A DNA stretch of 64,000 bases from Paucibacter sp. KCTC 42545 (lineage in GTDB: Bacteria > Pseudomonadota > Gammaproteobacteria > Burkholderiales > Burkholderiaceae_C). The stretch is from contig NZ_CP013692.1 in NCBI RefSeq assembly GCF_001477625.1, forward strand, positions 2,046,001-2,110,000, given 5' to 3'. Under the pieces are notes generated by a model. That model was not told where the DNA came from and did not search any database. It worked only from the letters and a program-made list of their open reading frames with translations. The stretch's first letter is position 1. The number at the start of each line of letters is the position of its first letter. Shown here piece by piece: positions 1 to 8,659 of this stretch. The position numbers and the translations under genes are program-made.

Positions 1-1016
1 GCGCCCTGCCCCGGCATGATGAAGGTGCGGCCGACGTAGCGGTTCTTCACAAAGCCTTCGCGGTAAGGCTTGCCGATGCGGTGGGCCAATTGCATGGCCG
101 AGGGACGGCTCGATTCCGGAATCGGGATCACCACATCGATGTCGCTGGGCGGCATGGTGGAGATCAGGCGCTGGGCCAGCGTTTCACCCATATTCAGACG
201 CGCCTGGTAGACCGAGATGCCGTCCATCACCGAGTCCGGGCGGGCCAGGTAGACAAACTCAAACATGCAGGGGTTCAGCGTCGGGTTCTCAGCGCATTGC
301 TGGCTGGTCATTTGACCCTTCATATCGATGAACAAGGCCTCGCCCGGCGCCACATCGCGCACCAGTTGGTGGCCGGTGCCTTCCAGGGCCACGCTCTCGC
401 TGGCCACCATGAATTCGCCATCTGCCGCTTGGCCAAAGCACAGCGGGCGGATGCCGTAGGGGTCGCGGAAAGCCAGCAAGCCGTGGCCGGCGATCAGGGC
501 GATCACAGCGTAGCTGCCCTTGATGCGCTTGTGCACGGCGGCGACGGCCTTGAACACCTCGGCGGGTGTCAGCGGCAGGTCGCGGGCGACCATTTCCAAC
601 TCATGGGCCAGCACATTCAGCAGCACCTCGGAATCACTCTCGGTGTTGATGTGGCGGCGGTCCACATCAAACAACTCGGTCTTGAGGCTTTGCGCATTGG
701 TCAGGTTGCCGTTGTGCACCAGCACCAGGCCAAAAGGCGCGTTGACGTAGAAGGGCTGTGCCTCTTCTTCGTTGTAAGCATTGCCGGCCGTGGGGTAACG
801 CACCTGGCCCAAGCCGATGCTGCCCGGCAAGGCGCGCATATTGCGGGTGCGGAACACATCGCGCACCATGCCGCGGGCCTTGTGCATGAAGCACTTATTG
901 CCTTGCATGGTGACGATGCCGGCGGCATCCTGACCACGGTGCTGCAGCAGCAACAGCGCGTCGTAAATCAGCTGATTGACGGGGTTGGGGGAGATCACGC
1001 CGACGATGCCACACAT
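1..1016 (-). CDS. purF: Amidophosphoribosyltransferase PurF (3' end cut by window edge)
   Basis: This gene encodes the first committed enzyme of purine synthesis, which moves the glutamine amide nitrogen onto PRPP to give phosphoribosylamine in the cytoplasm. The protein opens MCGIVGVIS, so Cys2 is the N-terminal nucleophile of the Ntn glutaminase domain once Met is removed. HRGQDAAG at about residues 26-33 and HNGNLTN at 101-107 are further glutaminase signatures. About 338 of the roughly 500 residues usual for the family are visible, and the PRPP-binding C-terminal part lies outside the window. It is the last gene of the minus-strand block, 49 bp after cvpA, which is the usual cvpA-purF order. 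Start chosen because Cys must follow Met directly. Confidence 0.97.
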   Translation of the reverse strand, partial: MCGIVGVISPNPVNQLIYDALLLLQHRGQDAAGIVTMQGNKCFMHKARGMVRDVFRTRNMRALPGSIGLGQVRYPTAGNAYNEEEAQPFYVNAPFGLVLVHNGNLTNAQSLKTELFDVDRRHINTESDSEVLLNVLAHELEMVARDLPLTPAEVFKAVAAVHKRIKGSYAVIALIAGHGLLAFRDPYGIRPLCFGQAADGEFMVASESVALEGTGHQLVRDVAPGEALFIDMKGQMTSQQCAENPTLNPCMFEFVYLARPDSVMDGISVYQARLNMGETLAQRLISTMPPSDIDVVIPIPESSRPSAMQLAHRIGKPYREGFVKNRYVGRTFIMPGQG

Positions 1017-1065
1017 GGCTTTTCCTTCACTCACTGCTTCTAAACACGAGGCCCAAGCAAGATGC

Positions 1066-1554
1066 TCAGGCCGGAATCAACTTCAATACTTCTGCCGGCA
1101 ACACCGGCTTGGCGGCCTGGATCACGGTTTGCAAACCAGGCACCAATTGCGAACTCAACCAAGTCTCGGACTCGACCGCTGGCGTCATGCTGACCAAGAG
1201 CACCACCGCAATGCAAATCAAGAGCCCGCGCAGCACGCCGAAACCTGCGCCGGCCAACCGGTCCAGCACGCTCAGCGGCGTCGCATGAATCAGGCTGCGC
1301 AGCAGCTTGGCGCAAATACCCCACAAGAGCAAGACCAGCACAAAACTCAAGCCCAAGCTGAGGGCATGCGCCAAGCCCGGCCCCAACTTTTCTTGCGGCA
1401 AAAACTCTTGCAGCACCGGCGCCAACCAGGGCATGCAAAAGTAGGCCACCACCCAACCCGCCAGCGACAAAACCTCAAACACCAAGCCGCGCCACAAGCC
1501 CATCAAAATGGACAAGGCCAGCACGGTCAGAAAAATCCAATCAAGCCAAACCAT
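1066..1554 (-). CDS. cvpA: CvpA family inner-membrane protein
   Basis: This is a 162-residue integral membrane protein of the CvpA family, named for its need in colicin V production; its molecular role is not settled. I see four hydrophobic segments, at roughly residues 5-22, 25-45, 65-87 and 105-125, with a short polar tail, which matches the family. The gene lies 27 bp after the SPOR-protein gene and 49 bp before purF on the same strand, the standard arrangement in beta- and gammaproteobacteria, so it is probably cotranscribed with both. The assignment rests on length, topology and synteny. Confidence 0.92.
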   Translation of the reverse strand: MVWLDWIFLTVLALSILMGLWRGLVFEVLSLAGWVVAYFCMPWLAPVLQEFLPQEKLGPGLAHALSLGLSFVLVLLLWGICAKLLRSLIHATPLSVLDRLAGAGFGVLRGLLICIAVVLLVSMTPAVESETWLSSQLVPGLQTVIQAAKPVLPAEVLKLIPA

Positions 1555-1581
1555 GCGCTACCCCGCAAGAAAGCGGCCGCT

Positions 1582-2520
1582 TCACAGCGTCAGCACAGCC
1601 GTGCTCAGGCCCGTGGCCCGCACCTTGGCTGCGGCTTTATCCGCTTCCTCGCGGCTGGCGAAGGGCCCCACCCGCACGCGGATGCGCGTGCCTGAAGGCG
1701 TGTTCACCTCTTGCGTATAAGTCTTGAGGCCCAGTTTTTCGACCTTGTGCCGCGCCTCTTGAGCCGCCTGCATATCCGCATAAGCGCCCACCTGCAGGAT
1801 CACGCGTGTGGCGCCATCGGCGGGCTTTTTGCTCTCATCCGGCTTGGGTGGCATCTTGCCATCCAGCAAAGCCTGCACCCGCGCCGCTTCCTGGCTGCTG
1901 GCACTCATGGCCTGAGGCTTAGGCTTATCGGCGGGCTTTTCGGCCACTTTTTCGGTGGGCTTGTCGATGTGCCTATCTGCCTGTTTCTCGGCCGCCTTCT
2001 CACTTGCCTTGGCGACAGGCTTGTCAGCAGCCACCTTGGCGCTTGGCGCTGGGACAGGCTTGGCAGGCTCTGTAGCTGCTACTTGACTTGGCTTCGGGGC
2101 CGCCACCTGGGCTGACTGAGCCGGTTGCGGCTGAGGTTTGACTTGCGCCACCGGCTCACTGGCCTTCGGCGGCTCAGGCTGCACCGGCTCGGGCCGCGAA
2201 GGCTCAGTCGTGCGCGTCAAAGCAGGCGGCTCCACCACCGCCACCTTGGGGCCCACCTTGCCGGCCAAGCCCGGGGGCGGGCTCAGCACCGGCACGCCGT
2301 CTTTGTCCGGAATGGTGATCAAAAGATCAACGGGAATAGGCCGAGGCTGGGTTTCAAACACCAGCGGGAAGCCGATCACCCCAATCGCCACCAGCACCGC
2401 GGCGCCAATCAGACGTCGGCGTGCGCGTACCCGCAACTGCTGAACCGCATCGGCTGTGTCAGACACCGGCTTGGCCGCCGGCTTATTGCTTGATCGCTTA
2501 AGGAATGACAGCAAGCCCAT
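1582..2520 (-). CDS. dedD: DedD-like SPOR-domain cell-division protein
   Basis: This is a 312-residue bitopic membrane protein. It has a short cytoplasmic basic N-terminus, one transmembrane helix at about residues 37-55, a long periplasmic linker rich in Pro, Ala and Lys (about 75-225), and a C-terminal SPOR domain from about residue 236 (VILQVGAYADMQAAQEA onward). SPOR domains bind glycan strands lacking stem peptides at the division septum, so a role in cell constriction is expected. The linker has many Lys-Pro-Ala-Glu steps such as EKAAEKQ and DKPTEKV and is low-complexity. It sits between folC and cvpA as in many Burkholderiales. The dedD name is by position and architecture; overall sequence is poorly conserved in this family. 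Confidence 0.88.
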   Translation of the reverse strand: MGLLSFLKRSSNKPAAKPVSDTADAVQQLRVRARRRLIGAAVLVAIGVIGFPLVFETQPRPIPVDLLITIPDKDGVPVLSPPPGLAGKVGPKVAVVEPPALTRTTEPSRPEPVQPEPPKASEPVAQVKPQPQPAQSAQVAAPKPSQVAATEPAKPVPAPSAKVAADKPVAKASEKAAEKQADRHIDKPTEKVAEKPADKPKPQAMSASSQEAARVQALLDGKMPPKPDESKKPADGATRVILQVGAYADMQAAQEARHKVEKLGLKTYTQEVNTPSGTRIRVRVGPFASREEADKAAAKVRATGLSTAVLTL

Positions 2521-2676
2521 GGCTAGATTGGCAGCTCAAACGCTGGGTTAGGGGTTACAAGTGAAGGGCGCAACGCCCAATAGTGCAAAACCAAGACCGC
2601 CCCCGGCTACTGCAAACCCGGGGAGATGGTCAAAAAAACAGCTGTACGGTGGTGTTCAAACCCTGCCCGGCATGGC

Positions 2677-3978
2677 TCAGGCGCGCTGCAAACGAGGCAC
2701 GCCCTGCTTGAGCACGCCGCCCACCGTGTAGAAGGAACCAAACACCAGAATTCTATCAGCCGGGTCTGCCACAGCCGCCGCTGCAGCCAGGGCGGCCAGG
2801 GGTTCGGCATGGGTGTGCAAGCTGAGTTGGGGCGGTGTTTTCAAGGCGCCTGCTTGCTGCAGGGCTTCGAACTGCTGGCGCAGGTCGGTAGCCTTGGCGG
2901 CGCGCGGAATCTCCAGGTCGCAAAAGTGCCAGGCATCGACCAGCGGTGCCATCTTTTGGAAGATCGCGGCCAAGTCTTTATCGGCCATGGCGCCAAACAC
3001 CACATGGGTGCGCGGGAAGAAACCCATTTGGTCAAGGTTCTGAGCCAGCGCCGCCACCGCATGCGGGTTGTGCGCCACGTCCAGCACCAGCGCGGGCTGG
3101 CCCGCCACCACTTGGAAGCGGCCCGGCAGCTCCACCATCGCCAAACCATTGCGTACCGCTTGGGCGCTGATGGGCAAGCGCGCATACAGCGCCTCGAACA
3201 CGGCGAGCACACCGGAAGCGTTGAGCAGCTGATTAACACCGCGCAGCGCCGGATAGGCCAGGCCGCTGAAGCGCTTCTCGCGGCCGGTCCACTGCCATTG
3301 CTGGCGGTCGCCGCTGTAGGTGAAGTCTTTACCCAGCTGGCGCAAGTCGGCACCGATCTCGGCTGCGCGCGCTGCCAAGCTGGCCGGCGGCATGGGGTCG
3401 CTCACCACCACCGGGCGGCCGGCACGCATGATGCCGGCCTTCTCTCGGCCCACCGACTCCCGGTCGGGGCCTAGGTATTCGGTGTGATCCAGGTCGATGC
3501 TGGTGATGACCGAGCAGTCTGCATCAATGGCATTGACGGCGTCCAAACGGCCGCCCAAGCCGACTTCCAGAATCACCAGATCCAAGGGCTCGGCCGCCAG
3601 ACGCAGCATGATGGCCAGGGTGGTGAACTCGAAATAGCTCAGCGTCATCTCGCCGCGCGCCGCTTCAACAGCCGCGAAAAATGGCAGCAGCGACTCCGCC
3701 GAGACCGACTCGCCGCCCACGCGGCAGCGCTCCTGGAAATGCACCAGATGCGGCTTGATGTAGAGGCCCACCCGGTAGCCGGCCTGCAAGGCAATGCACT
3801 CCAGCATCGCGCAGGTGCTGCCCTTGCCATTGGTGCCGGCCACCATCACCACCGGGGCCTCGAACTTCAGGCCCAGGCGGTCGCGCATCAGCTGCACGCG
3901 CTCCAAGGTCATGTCGATGGTCTTGGGGTGCAGGCGCTCGCAATGGGCGAGCCAGTCATCAAGCGTTTGGGGCAACAT
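2677..3978 (-). CDS. folC: Bifunctional folylpolyglutamate / dihydrofolate synthase FolC
   Basis: FolC adds glutamate to dihydropteroate and then to folates, using ATP, in the cytoplasm. The P-loop GTNGKGST lies at residues 48-55, followed by the Mur-ligase-like segments YIKPHLVHFQERC and VILEVGLGGRLDAVN. The length of 433 residues fits the family. I chose the ATG giving MLPQTLDDWL. A TTG ten codons upstream would also keep the frame, but it falls inside the hairpin that follows accD, so it is less likely. The gene is downstream of accD and upstream of the SPOR gene, the conserved accD-folC-dedD order. The gap of about 156 bp to the SPOR gene holds no gene that I can see. Confidence 0.96.
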   Translation of the reverse strand: MLPQTLDDWLAHCERLHPKTIDMTLERVQLMRDRLGLKFEAPVVMVAGTNGKGSTCAMLECIALQAGYRVGLYIKPHLVHFQERCRVGGESVSAESLLPFFAAVEAARGEMTLSYFEFTTLAIMLRLAAEPLDLVILEVGLGGRLDAVNAIDADCSVITSIDLDHTEYLGPDRESVGREKAGIMRAGRPVVVSDPMPPASLAARAAEIGADLRQLGKDFTYSGDRQQWQWTGREKRFSGLAYPALRGVNQLLNASGVLAVFEALYARLPISAQAVRNGLAMVELPGRFQVVAGQPALVLDVAHNPHAVAALAQNLDQMGFFPRTHVVFGAMADKDLAAIFQKMAPLVDAWHFCDLEIPRAAKATDLRQQFEALQQAGALKTPPQLSLHTHAEPLAALAAAAAVADPADRILVFGSFYTVGGVLKQGVPRLQRA

Positions 3979-3997
3979 GTCTTTTTTTCGCTCAAGC

Positions 3998-4028
3998 AAA
4001 ACGGCCAAGCCTTGTGGGCCTGGCCGTT
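3998..4028 (-). terminator. Hairpin between accD and folC, probable weak intrinsic terminator
   Basis: On the minus-strand transcript two 12-base arms (plus-strand 4000-4011 and 4017-4028) pair with a single G-U, enclose a 5-base loop, and are followed by a short run of four U. The hairpin starts about 27 bp after the accD stop codon and ends about 20 bp before the folC start. It could attenuate read-through from the trp-accD unit into folC. The short U tract suggests partial termination only. Confidence 0.55.
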
Positions 4029-4055
4029 GAATTCAAAAAATCAGGAGGTTTGCGA

Positions 4056-4928
4056 TCAGGCCACCGCGTCGGAGCTCTGGCGCTGCAGCATGGCCAGCTG
4101 GCGGGCGATGGTCTCACGCAGCTTGCGGCGATCAACAATCATGTCGACAGCGCCCTTCTCCATCAAGAACTCGGCGCGCTGGAAGCCGGCTGGCAGCTTT
4201 TCACGCACGGTGTTCTCGATCACGCGCGGGCCGGCAAAACCGATCAGCGCCTTGGGCTCGGCAATCACCACATCGCCCACAAAAGCAAAGCTGGCCGAGA
4301 CGCCGCCCATGGTCGGGTCTGTCAGCACGCTGATGTAAGGCAGTTTGGCCTTGGCCAGGTGCGTCAGGGCCGCATTGGTCTTGGCCATCTGCATCAGGCT
4401 CAACAAACCTTCTTGCATGCGCGCGCCACCGGTGGCGGTGAAGCAGATGAAAGGCGTCTTTTGCTCGATGGCGGTTTCCACGCCACGCACAAAACGCTCA
4501 CCCACCACGGAGCCCATTGAGCCGCCCATGAAGCTGAACTCGAAGCAAGCAGCCACCACAGGCACCGTCATCACCGCGCCGCCGAACACCACGAGGGCGT
4601 CGGTTTCACCGGTGTGCTCCAGCGCTTCTTTCAGGCGATCGGGGTACTTCTTGCTGTCCTTGAACTTCAAGGCATCGACGGGCAGCACTTCCTGACCGAT
4701 TTCGTAGCGACCTTCGCCGTCCAGGAAGGCGTTCAAGCGCTCACGCGCGCCGATGCGGTGATGGTGGCTGCACTTGGGGCAGACGTTGACGTTCTGCTCC
4801 AGGTCGGTCTTGTAGAGCACGGTCTCGCAAGACGGGCATTTGATCCAAAGCCCCTCGGGCACCATGCGGCGCTCGTTGGGATCGGTTTGCTGCATCTTGG
4901 GCGGCAGTAGTTTTTCAAGCCAACTCAT
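4056..4928 (-). CDS. accD: Acetyl-CoA carboxylase carboxyltransferase subunit beta
   Basis: AccD is the beta half of the carboxyltransferase that moves CO2 from carboxybiotin to acetyl-CoA for fatty-acid synthesis. The N-terminus carries a four-cysteine zinc ribbon at Cys31, Cys34, Cys50 and Cys53 (CPSC and CPKC). The crotonase-fold carboxyltransferase domain follows, with GGARMQEG and [13 protein letters not shown] as recognisable parts. At 290 residues it is the usual size. It is the last gene of the truA-trpFBA-accD unit, 47 bp after trpA, and is followed by a hairpin. Linkage of accD to trpA and folC is standard in proteobacteria. Confidence 0.97.
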   Translation of the reverse strand: MSWLEKLLPPKMQQTDPNERRMVPEGLWIKCPSCETVLYKTDLEQNVNVCPKCSHHHRIGARERLNAFLDGEGRYEIGQEVLPVDALKFKDSKKYPDRLKEALEHTGETDALVVFGGAVMTVPVVAACFEFSFMGGSMGSVVGERFVRGVETAIEQKTPFICFTATGGARMQEGLLSLMQMAKTNAALTHLAKAKLPYISVLTDPTMGGVSASFAFVGDVVIAEPKALIGFAGPRVIENTVREKLPAGFQRAEFLMEKGAVDMIVDRRKLRETIARQLAMLQRQSSDAVA

Positions 4929-4975
4929 GGGCAGATTCCTCTAAAAAAATTGACTCTGACCCCAGATACTGGGAT

Positions 4976-5773
4976 TCAGGCGTCGAGCGCGGCGCGGATT
5001 TCTCGGATGAATTGCGCCCCTGTTGCGGCGACATTATCGCGCGGCTGGGCCTCGAGCAATTCAACCAGGCGCGAACCGATGACGACGGCGTCCGAGTGAT
5101 CGGCCACCGCGCGCGCGCTGACCGCGTCGCGAATGCCAAAACCGACACCCACCGGCACGCTGACATGGCGGCGGATGCGCGGAATCATCGCGGCTACCGC
5201 CGCGGTGTCCAGATGCCCTGCCCCGGTCACGCCCTTGATCGACACATAGTAGACATAGCCACGCGCCACCTTGCCGACGCGCGCCATGCGCTCCTCGGTC
5301 GAGGTGGGGGCCAGCAAGAAGATGGGATCCATATCCTGGGCATGCAGCAGCCCAGCAAAGGCCTCGCATTCCTCGGGCGGATAGTCCACCACCAGCACGC
5401 CATCCACACCCGCCGCCTTGGCATCGCTGACAAAGCGGGCCTGGCCGTAGCGCTCAATCGGATTGGCATAACCCATCAACACCACCGGCGTGCTGTTATT
5501 GCTGGCGCGAAAGCGCTGCACATCGGCCAGTACCTGCTTCATGCCCACACCGGCGCGCACGGCGCGCTCGGCCGCGCGCTGAATCACCGGGCCATCGGCC
5601 ATGGGGTCGGAAAACGGCACGCCCAGTTCGATCACATCGGCGCCCGCCTCGGCCATGGCCAGCATCAGCTCGACGGTGACATCGGGATAAGGGTCACCGG
5701 TTGTGACGAAGGGGATCAAGGCCTTGCGGCCCTCAGCGGCCAGGCGCTCAAACGTGCTTTGGATGCGGCTCAT
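4976..5773 (-). CDS. trpA: Tryptophan synthase alpha subunit
   Basis: TrpA cleaves indole-3-glycerol phosphate to indole and glyceraldehyde 3-phosphate; indole is channelled to TrpB. The two catalytic acids fall at Glu49 and Asp60, the same numbers as in the E. coli enzyme, inside [16 protein letters not shown]. Length is 265 residues. The ATG chosen overlaps the trpB stop as ATGA, so translation is probably coupled to trpB and gives the balanced amounts an alpha2beta2 complex needs. An upstream in-frame extension of 27 codons lies within trpB coding sequence and is rejected. Confidence 0.97.
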   Translation of the reverse strand: MSRIQSTFERLAAEGRKALIPFVTTGDPYPDVTVELMLAMAEAGADVIELGVPFSDPMADGPVIQRAAERAVRAGVGMKQVLADVQRFRASNNSTPVVLMGYANPIERYGQARFVSDAKAAGVDGVLVVDYPPEECEAFAGLLHAQDMDPIFLLAPTSTEERMARVGKVARGYVYYVSIKGVTGAGHLDTAAVAAMIPRIRRHVSVPVGVGFGIRDAVSARAVADHSDAVVIGSRLVELLEAQPRDNVAATGAQFIREIRAALDA

Positions 5774-7080
5774 GGCTGGGCTCCTGTCTTGCTTTGCCCA
5801 TGCAAGGCATCCAGCGAAATCGTGTTGCCCCCCTTGACCGATTGCCCGGTGCAAGACGGTCGGCAGAAGAAGGACGCCTGCGACAAATCAGCCACCGTGC
5901 CAATATCCTTATCACCGCGGCCCGACAAATTCACCAGCAAATGCTGATCCGCCGGCAGCGTAGGCGCCAGCTTGATCGCATAGGCCAGCGCATGGCTGGA
6001 TTCCAACGCCGGGATGATGCCTTCGGTGCGGCACAGGCGATGGAAGGCGCTGAGCGCTTCGTCGTCGGTGACCGACACATACTCGGCGCGGCCAATGTCC
6101 TTCAGATACGCATGCTCTGGGCCCACGCCGGGGTAGTCAAGGCCGGCTGACACCGAGTGCGTCTCGGTGATCTGACCGTTATCGTCCTGCAGCAAATAGG
6201 TACGGTTGCCATGCAAAACGCCCGGCGTACCCTTAGACAGCGTGGCGGCATGCTTGTCGGTATCCACACCCAAACCAGCAGCCTCAACGCCGATCAAGCG
6301 CGTGGCTTCATGCTCGATATAGGGATAGAAGATGCCGATGGCATTGCTGCCACCGCCCACGCAGGCGATCACCGCATCGGGCTGGCGGCCGGTCATCTCC
6401 GGCATCTGCGTCAGGCACTCATCGCCGATGATGCGCTGGAAGTCGCGCACCATCATCGGATAGGGGTGCGGGCCGGCCACGGTGCCGATGATGTAGAAGG
6501 TGGACTCCACATTCGTCACCCAGTCGCGCATCGCTTCGTTCAGCGCGTCCTTCAGGGTCTTGGAGCCCGACTCCACCGGCACCACACGGGCGCCCAGCAG
6601 ATTCATGCGGTAAACATTGGGGCTTTGGCGCTTGACGTCCTCGCTGCCCATATAGACCACGCACTCCATGCCGTAGCGCGCGCAGATGGTGGCAGTGGCC
6701 ACGCCATGCTGGCCCGCGCCGGTCTCAGCAATGATGCGCTTCTTGCCCATGCGCTTGGCCAACAAGGCCTGGCCGATGGTGTTGTTGATCTTGTGCGCGC
6801 CGGTGTGGTTCAGGTCTTCACGCTTGAGGAAGATCTGCGCGCCACCGAGTTCGCGGCTCAGGCGGTCCGCGTGATAGATGGGGCTGGGGCGACCCACGAA
6901 ATGGGCCAGTTCCTTGTTGAACTCAGCGATGAACTCCGGATCCTTGCTGTAGTGCGCATAGGCTTGCTTGAGTTCGTCAAGCGCGTGGACCAGGGTTTCG
7001 GCAACAAAGCTGCCGCCATAGGTCTGGCCCTTGACCGGGCCGAAATGCCCATTGGCATCGGGCTGTTGATACTTGCTCAT
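5770..7080 (-). CDS. trpB: Tryptophan synthase beta subunit
   Basis: TrpB is the PLP enzyme that joins indole and serine to make tryptophan, in complex with TrpA. The PLP lysine is Lys97 in [10 protein letters not shown], and the phosphate-binding GGGSNAIG loop is near residue 240. The core ends at [15 protein letters not shown], which is where most TrpB proteins stop. Here the protein continues for about 30 residues with a Cys-containing, low-conservation tail (CRPSC onward), giving 436 residues against the usual 395-400. That tail overlaps the trpA start by ATGA. It may simply be a lineage extension. Confidence 0.97.
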   Translation of the reverse strand: MSKYQQPDANGHFGPVKGQTYGGSFVAETLVHALDELKQAYAHYSKDPEFIAEFNKELAHFVGRPSPIYHADRLSRELGGAQIFLKREDLNHTGAHKINNTIGQALLAKRMGKKRIIAETGAGQHGVATATICARYGMECVVYMGSEDVKRQSPNVYRMNLLGARVVPVESGSKTLKDALNEAMRDWVTNVESTFYIIGTVAGPHPYPMMVRDFQRIIGDECLTQMPEMTGRQPDAVIACVGGGSNAIGIFYPYIEHEATRLIGVEAAGLGVDTDKHAATLSKGTPGVLHGNRTYLLQDDNGQITETHSVSAGLDYPGVGPEHAYLKDIGRAEYVSVTDDEALSAFHRLCRTEGIIPALESSHALAYAIKLAPTLPADQHLLVNLSGRGDKDIGTVADLSQASFFCRPSCTGQSVKGGNTISLDALHGQSKTGAQP

Positions 7081-7098
7081 GGTGCTGGATTTCTCTGT

Positions 7099-7752
7099 TC
7101 AGGTTGAAAGTTCCTGGATGCGCGCATCGGCTTGACGCACCGCATCGCAGAACTGACGGATCAGGGCGGCGCTCTTGAGGCCCTTGGCCTCTTCCACGCC
7201 GGAACTCACGTCAACGGCGATAGGCCGAACCTGAAGAATCCCGGTCAGCACATTTCCGGCATGCAACCCACCAGACAAAACGACTGGAGAGGGCACGTTT
7301 TTTGGAATGAGTGACCAATCGAAAACCTTTCCACCGCCGCCGTAGCCCTCGACATGGGCGTCGAGCAGCACGGCTTGGGCACTTGAGTACTGTGAGGCGA
7401 AGTTTAGCAAATCAAAACCCTCGCCCATGCGCGCGGCACGCAGATAGGGCCGCCCTGCCCCCTCACACTCGCGCGGGCTCTCATCCCCGTGAAACTGCAG
7501 CAGCATATTGGGCAGCGCCTGCAAGCCCGCCGCCAACTCGGCCTCACTGGCGTTGACGAACAAGCCCACCGGCGTGACAAAGGGTGGCAGCAAGCGCGCC
7601 AACTCGGCCGCGCGGGCCGGGCTGACATAACGCGGGCTTTTGGCGTACATCACAAAGCCGATCGCATCGGCACCGGCCGCCACGGCCGCAGCCACATCGG
7701 CCTCGCGGGTCAAGCCACAAATCTTGATTCGGGTACGGCTCATCATCGTCAT
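7099..7752 (-). CDS. trpF: Phosphoribosylanthranilate isomerase
   Basis: TrpF performs the Amadori rearrangement of phosphoribosylanthranilate in tryptophan synthesis. The catalytic cysteine is in IKICGLTREAD near the N-terminus and the general acid aspartate is in the VDVSSGVEE segment; both are present. The (beta/alpha)8 barrel length of about 217 residues is normal. The first ATG overlaps the truA stop as ATGA and is preferred for that reason, although ATG codons three and four codons later (MMSR, MSR) are also possible. trpB follows 18 bp downstream. Confidence 0.96.
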   Translation of the reverse strand: MTMMSRTRIKICGLTREADVAAAVAAGADAIGFVMYAKSPRYVSPARAAELARLLPPFVTPVGLFVNASEAELAAGLQALPNMLLQFHGDESPRECEGAGRPYLRAARMGEGFDLLNFASQYSSAQAVLLDAHVEGYGGGGKVFDWSLIPKNVPSPVVLSGGLHAGNVLTGILQVRPIAVDVSSGVEEAKGLKSAALIRQFCDAVRQADARIQELST

Positions 7753-8534
7753 CCGGGCAGCCAGTCCATGGTTGCGGTGTGTTCGGGAATATCAAACTGA
7801 GGCTCGTAGTACGGCCCCATGAAGTAAAGCCCATCGGCCGGAAAGGTGGGCGCGGCCAAGGCACGATCACGCGCCGCCAAGACCTGAGCCAACCACTCGA
7901 GCGACTGGCTGCCATTGCCCACGGCGATCAAGCAACCCATGATGTTGCGCACCATATGGTGCAAAAAGGCCGAGGCATCAAAGTCAAAGCGCCAGTAGGC
8001 ACCGCGTCGGCTGATGCTGATCTTGCGCAGGGTTTTGATGGGCGATTTGGCCTGGCATTGGGCGGCGCGAAAAGCGCTGAAGTCGTGCTCGCCGATCAGC
8101 AGGTCTGCCGCCGCGCGCATGGCCTCAGCGTCGAGCGGACGAAACACCCAGCCCACACCACCCGCTTCGATGGCCGGGCGCACCACCGACTCCAGCACCA
8201 AAAAGGCATAACGCCGGCCTTGCGCGGAGAAGCGCGCATGAAATTCATCACCCGGAAAGCGGCACCACTGAACCGCCACGTCGGCGGGCAAGTAACGGTT
8301 GGTGCCACGCACCCAGGAGGCGGCCTCGCGGCTGATCTCGGTATCGAAATGCACCACTTGGTTGAGGCCATGCACCCCGGTATCCGTGCGGCCGGCGCAA
8401 ATGCTGCGGATCGGCGTGGCCGCGAATTCGCTCAGGGCGGCTTCCAGCACATCCTGAACCGTTTGCCCATCCACCTGGCTTTGCCAGCCGTGATAGGCCT
8501 GACCGCGGTAACTCACTCCCAGCGCAACGCGCAT
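7749..8534 (-). CDS. truA: tRNA pseudouridine(38-40) synthase TruA
   Basis: TruA makes pseudouridine at positions 38-40 of the anticodon arm of many tRNAs. The catalytic aspartate is Asp51 in AGRTDTGVHG, and the start SYRGQAYHGWQSQ is the usual TruA N-terminus. I chose the ATG giving MRVALGVSYRG because a GAGG ribosome-binding site lies nine bases upstream. Longer forms are possible (MRMDGM or an upstream start at 8591) but add nonconserved residues. It opens the truA-trpFBA-accD unit and is separated from fimV by a strong terminator, so a promoter must lie in the short stretch 8535-8605. No clear -35/-10 pair stands out there. Confidence 0.95.
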   Translation of the reverse strand: MRVALGVSYRGQAYHGWQSQVDGQTVQDVLEAALSEFAATPIRSICAGRTDTGVHGLNQVVHFDTEISREAASWVRGTNRYLPADVAVQWCRFPGDEFHARFSAQGRRYAFLVLESVVRPAIEAGGVGWVFRPLDAEAMRAAADLLIGEHDFSAFRAAQCQAKSPIKTLRKISISRRGAYWRFDFDASAFLHHMVRNIMGCLIAVGNGSQSLEWLAQVLAARDRALAAPTFPADGLYFMGPYYEPQFDIPEHTATMDWLPG

Positions 8535-8605
8535 GCCGTCCATCCTCATTTGCCTATTGGCTATTTGGCTGCTTGGCTTCTTGAGTAGCAAGCCTTGCCG
8601 CCATG

Positions 8606-8636
8606 AAAAAAGGCGCCCCGGTTGCGAGCGCCTTTT
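8606..8636 (-). terminator. Intrinsic terminator after fimV
   Basis: A perfect nine-base inverted repeat (arms 8608-8616 and 8628-8636) with an 11-base loop is followed, on the minus strand, by six U residues. It sits about 25 bp after the fimV stop and upstream of truA, so it should end the fimV transcript. Confidence 0.85.
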
Positions 8637-8659
8637 GGGTTCAAGTCGAGCAGCTTAAC